Of a stretch of DNA of 8,212 nucleotides, positions 6,386 through 8,212 are shown piece by piece. The stretch comes from Caccocola sp964450835 (GTDB taxonomy: Bacteria; Synergistota; Synergistia; Synergistales; Synergistaceae). Where the stretch lies: the NCBI GenBank assembly GCA_964450835.1, contig CAYVEQ010000060.1, positions 1-8,212 of the forward strand. The letters run 5' to 3'. The first letter of the stretch is position 1. Each line of letters begins with the position of its first letter. Under the pieces are notes generated by a model, which was given only the letters and a program-made list of their open reading frames with translations, was not told the origin of the DNA and did not search any database. Made by a program: the position numbers and the translations under genes.

Positions 6386-7221
6386 GTCTCTTCACCTACT
6401 TCTTCTATATACTTGTCCATAGAAATCTTTTCTTCGTCTCTGTACTGGCGCATGCGGTTCATGAACTCGTCCCAGTTGACTTTGTGCCCGTCAAATTCCG
6501 GGCCGTCTACGCAGGCGAAGAAGATTTTGCCGCCGACGGTCACGCGGCAGCAGCCGCACATTCCGGTACCGTCGACCATGAGCGGGTTGAGCGAGACCCA
6601 TATCGGGAGGCCGAGTTCTTTCGCCGCTTTAGCGCCGAACTTCATCATTATTGACGGGCCTATGCACCAGCAGCGGTCTATTTTTTCGCCGCGTCCGACC
6701 ACCATTTTCATAGCGTCTGTGACGACGCCCTTCATGCCTTCGGAACCGTCGTCCGTTGTGACGATAAGTTCGTCGGAATACTCCGCGCATTCTTCCTTCA
6801 TTACGACGAGGCTTGATGTACGGCCGCCTAAGATTGTGATGACCTTGTTGCCGCGGAGTTTGAGCGACTTGATGATCGGGTAGAGAGCCGCTATGCCGAC
6901 GCCGCCTCCGACCATGAGCACTGTGCCGAATTTCCCGACTTCGCTGGGCGTGCCGAGCGGGCCGGAAATGTCAATGATCGCGTCGCCGGGCTCAAGCCGT
7001 GAAAGCGCTGCCGTGCTCTTGCCGACTACTTGGAACACGAGGCGTATCTGTCCTTTTTCTTCGTCGCGGTCTGCGATGGTAAGAGGAATTCTTTCGCCTG
7101 TTTCGTTCACGCGGAGCACAACGAACTGTCCCGCTTTCGCGTGGCCTGCGACGCGCGGAGCCTCCACCCACATATCGAATTCTTTAGGCGCGATTTTCTG
7201 CTTTGATACTATTTTGAACAT
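6376..7221 (-). CDS. nfnA: NfnAB small subunit (ferredoxin-NADP reductase-like)
   Basis: Small subunit of NfnAB, 281 residues, related to PyrK and to sulfide dehydrogenase beta. It oxidises NADH and splits the electrons between ferredoxin and the large subunit's NADP+ site. The N-terminal beta barrel (1-95) has GQFVVLRV and RIPLTIAD (44-51), the FAD-binding Arg-x-x-Leu-Thr motif. The NAD(H) domain starts at VGGGVGIAALYP (about 104-115). Near the C-terminus DGTGMCGCC plus Cys237 supplies a [2Fe-2S] site: Cys222, Cys225 and Cys237, with Asp217 a likely fourth ligand, as recalled for NfnA enzymes. Cys224 is extra. The start at 7221 is supported by TAAGGGGG (7235-7228), 6 bases upstream. It is the first gene of the operon and overlaps nfnB. 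Confidence 0.93.
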   Translation of the reverse strand: MFKIVSKQKIAPKEFDMWVEAPRVAGHAKAGQFVVLRVNETGERIPLTIADRDEEKGQIRLVFQVVGKSTAALSRLEPGDAIIDISGPLGTPSEVGKFGTVLMVGGGVGIAALYPIIKSLKLRGNKVITILGGRTSSLVVMKEECAEYSDELIVTTDDGSEGMKGVVTDAMKMVVGRGEKIDRCWCIGPSIMMKFGAKAAKELGLPIWVSLNPLMVDGTGMCGCCRVTVGGKIFFACVDGPEFDGHKVNWDEFMNRMRQYRDEEKISMDKYIEEVGEETWQ

Positions 7222-7256
7222 GACGTACCCCCTTATGAGTCTAAGAGTGAATTTCT

Positions 7257-7270
7257 TGCGAATATTCGCA
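7257..7270. promoter_or_regulatory. 14-bp palindrome in the nfnAB leader
   Basis: TGCGAATATTCGCA is a perfect 14-bp palindrome between the proposed nfnAB transcription start and its ribosome binding site. It is flanked by GTGAA (7247-7251) and TTCAC (7273-7277), an outer but unevenly spaced inverted pair. This is a plausible operator for a dimeric regulator of nfnAB. It does not cleanly match the Rex consensus. Confidence 0.4.
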
Positions 7271-7289
7271 TTTTCACAAACTACGCATC

Positions 7290-7318
7290 ACTGTAGCGCA
7301 CGATTCGGATTTTTGCAA
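7290..7318 (-). promoter_or_regulatory. Candidate promoter of nfnAB
   Basis: On the minus strand TTGCAA (7318-7313, 4 of 6) is followed after 17 bases by TACAGT (7295-7290, 4 of 6). This predicts a start near 7283 and a leader of about 62 bases. Both hexamers are weak, so it could need an activator, or the true promoter could lie elsewhere between 7222 and 7320. Confidence 0.35.
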
Positions 7319-7328
7319 TGTGCAAAAA
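7310..7328. repeat. 8-bp-arm inverted repeat at the nfnAB -35
   Basis: TTTTTGCA (7310-7317) and TGCAAAAA (7321-7328) are perfect arms around ATG. The repeat covers the proposed -35 of nfnAB and also the first ATG of the plus-strand phage-like ORF. It may be an operator, or it may simply mark the junction between host and phage-derived DNA. It lacks a GC stem, so it is not a terminator. Confidence 0.35.
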
Positions 7329-8103
7329 GCATAAGCGGAGGCGTGCGGCGAAGCGGCGCCCGGGGGCGAGAGCGCCGCCGTTCCACGTCTTCTGCCGCTC
7401 AACCACCGTGCCGTACTTTGCGGAAGATTTCGGGGATATTGGGGAGAGGGCGGCAAGGGATGGAGAAAGCGGGAAGACGTATTACGTTCCTGCGGATATG
7501 ACGTACCGGGAATGGGAGAAAAAGTTTATTTTAGGAGGCGATAAAAGCGATCTCGACACAGAGGACGATGGGAAGACACTGCGGTACAGGCGGAAAAAAC
7601 ACGGTTACGACGACATTACGGACAGTTGGTATCCGAATGCCAAGCCCGGAAGCCATGTTGTAGAGGACGCAGACGAGGTAACCGTGAATGGCATCACCTA
7701 CAAGGTGGACGGGCGGAACGTGCAGCTTTCGTACTCGCCTCATGAGAAAGAGATTGCCGAGCTTCTGGAGAGGGAAGTCGGCGGAGAGCTGAAAATGCTG
7801 CCAAGAGTGAACTTTCCGGCAGGTGTTCGTACACCTGATTACCTGTTTAACGGGGAAGGGTACGATCTGAAAACGCTGAAGGGGAAGATCGTCAGCGGAA
7901 ACGACCGGATATTCAACAGAGTTAAAAAAGGCAAGGGGCAAGCACAAAATTTCATTATTGATATTTCAAACGCCGACATTGGTGACGAAATTATTGAGAA
8001 GCAACTGAAAAAGATATATGAGTCACTTGAAACCATGTTTGTAGACAAAGTAGCAATTATTCGCAATGGGAAGATAGTCAAGGTTGTACGGAGAAAAAGA
8101 TAG
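7318..8103 (+). CDS. Phage minor-head remnant with CdiA-like nuclease domain
   Basis: This 261-residue ORF is probably 5'-truncated. Residues 1-50 are Arg/Pro-rich and unlike any family I know. Residues 52-72 (GKTYYVPADMTYREWEKKFIL) resemble the segment following the SPP1 gp7/Mu F minor-head domain, but the head domain itself is absent. After a charged linker, residues about 140-260 look like a CdiA C-terminal tRNase-type toxin: SPHEKEIAELLE, then TPDYLFNGEGYDLKTLKG with Pro173-Asp174 and Asp183-x-Lys185 (a PD-(D/E)XK signature), then GQAQNFIIDIS and a C-terminal strand/helix. No Shine-Dalgarno precedes ATG 7318 or the in-frame ATG 7498, so expression is doubtful. The 3' third is visibly more AT-rich than the host genes, a sign of transfer. 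No immunity gene follows within the window. It is divergent from nfnA and convergent with a small RNA at its stop codon. Confidence 0.65.
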   Translation: MCKKHKRRRAAKRRPGARAPPFHVFCRSTTVPYFAEDFGDIGERAARDGESGKTYYVPADMTYREWEKKFILGGDKSDLDTEDDGKTLRYRRKKHGYDDITDSWYPNAKPGSHVVEDADEVTVNGITYKVDGRNVQLSYSPHEKEIAELLEREVGGELKMLPRVNFPAGVRTPDYLFNGEGYDLKTLKGKIVSGNDRIFNRVKKGKGQAQNFIIDISNADIGDEIIEKQLKKIYESLETMFVDKVAIIRNGKIVKVVRRKR

Positions 8104-8168
8104 GAGTTGACACACCGCCGTGTACTATGGCAAGCATAGAACACAATTGGCAGTGACCAACTCCTATC
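8092..8168 (-). ncRNA. Candidate ~75-nt antisense-type small RNA
   Basis: Read on the minus strand, 8168 to about 8092 folds into one long interrupted hairpin. The closing stem GATAGGAGTTG (8168-8158) pairs with CAACTCCTATC (8109-8099) over 11 bp. CACTGCC (8155-8149) pairs with GGCGGTG (8119-8113) over 7 bp with one G-U. GTGT pairs with ACAC. CTATG (8139-8135) pairs with CATAG (8129-8125). The apical loop is CTTGC, holding a YUNR motif (CUUG). T5 (8098-8094) follows the closing stem, so the molecule doubles as its own intrinsic terminator. A near-consensus promoter places the start at about 8168. No ORF of note lies inside. The form resembles cis-antisense RNAs (IS10 RNA-OUT, plasmid copy-control RNAs). 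Its target would be any plus-strand transcript through 8092-8168: the nuclease 3' end, or the leader of a gene beyond the window. Confidence 0.68.
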
Positions 8169-8173
8169 GCCTA

Positions 8174-8203
8174 ATTATAGGCATATGGACAGAGAAAAGT
8201 CAA
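8174..8203 (-). promoter_or_regulatory. Promoter of the small RNA
   Basis: On the minus strand TTGACT (8203-8198, 5 of 6) lies 18 bases from a perfect TATAAT (8179-8174). The predicted start is a purine at about 8168-8166, the first bases of the closing stem of the RNA. The -10 sits within GCCTA-ATTA-TAGGC (8169-8182), a 5-bp-arm inverted repeat that could be an operator. Confidence 0.72.
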
Positions 8204-8212
8204 GACATTTTT

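Noticed and set aside
6893..7501. 202-codon plus-strand open frame crossing nfnA and the intergenic region
   Set aside because: It is antisense to conserved nfnA sequence and low-complexity Ser/Pro/Thr-rich, as expected for a shadow frame.
8107..8112. Plus-strand TTGACA just after the nuclease stop, a possible promoter
   Set aside because: The bases 17 positions downstream (GCAAGC) are not a -10, and the hexamer lies within the small RNA stem.
8099..8168. 70-bp element with 11-bp terminal inverted repeats, a possible MITE or IS end
   Set aside because: The arms match a promoter start at one end and a U-tract at the other, and the interior is also paired, which a small RNA explains better. 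No flanking target duplication is visible. The idea is not excluded without homologues.
1..8212. CRISPR array, tRNA or rRNA genes
   Set aside because: No regularly spaced direct repeats and no cloverleaf or rRNA-like sequence were seen by eye on either strand.

Overview
The window looks like a chromosomal segment from an obligately anaerobic, diderm bacterium with moderately high GC content. The gene set is a periplasmic Skp/OmpH-type chaperone (so an outer membrane), a type III glutamine synthetase, a flavoredoxin-like flavoprotein and an NfnAB electron-bifurcating transhydrogenase. This would fit Synergistota (Synergistes/Cloacibacillus-like), but that is an inference from gene content and not a proven assignment.

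Layout. Bases 1-111 hold no supportable gene. An OmpH/Skp gene (112-537, +) ends an operon at a strong terminator (556-581). A near-consensus sigma-70 promoter (748-776) then drives glnN (816-2903, +). A bidirectional terminator (2989-3029) separates glnN from a convergent two-gene minus-strand operon: a flavoredoxin-like protein (3788-3207, probably with a CTG start) and, overlapping it by 8 bases, a 50-residue protein with two CxxC motifs (3214-3062). A metallo-beta-lactamase-fold hydrolase (3933-4850, +) is divergent from that operon. It converges on the minus-strand nfnA-nfnB operon (7221-4973), which ends at a hairpin at 4921-4952. The two nfn genes overlap by 10 bases.

The last 900 bases differ in character. 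A plus-strand ORF (7318-8103) without a ribosome binding site looks like the 3' part of a phage minor-head (SPP1 gp7-like) gene with a CdiA-type PD-(D/E)XK nuclease domain at its C-terminus. It becomes visibly richer in A and T toward its end and is probably a prophage remnant. Directly against its stop codon, on the minus strand, lies what I consider the most interesting object here: a probable small RNA of about 75 nt (8168 to about 8092). It has a TTGACT-18-TATAAT promoter, a nearly fully paired rod-like fold, a CUUGC apical loop containing a YUNR motif, and a closing 11-bp stem followed by U5. This architecture resembles cis-antisense RNAs such as IS10 RNA-OUT or plasmid copy-control RNAs.

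How the genes may work together: GlnN assimilates ammonium into glutamine. NfnAB couples NADH, NADPH and ferredoxin pools, and its large subunit is often mislabelled as glutamate synthase. The flavoredoxin/CxxC pair and the MBL protein are probably further redox or hydrolase functions of an anaerobe. No function is claimed for the unidentified small protein.
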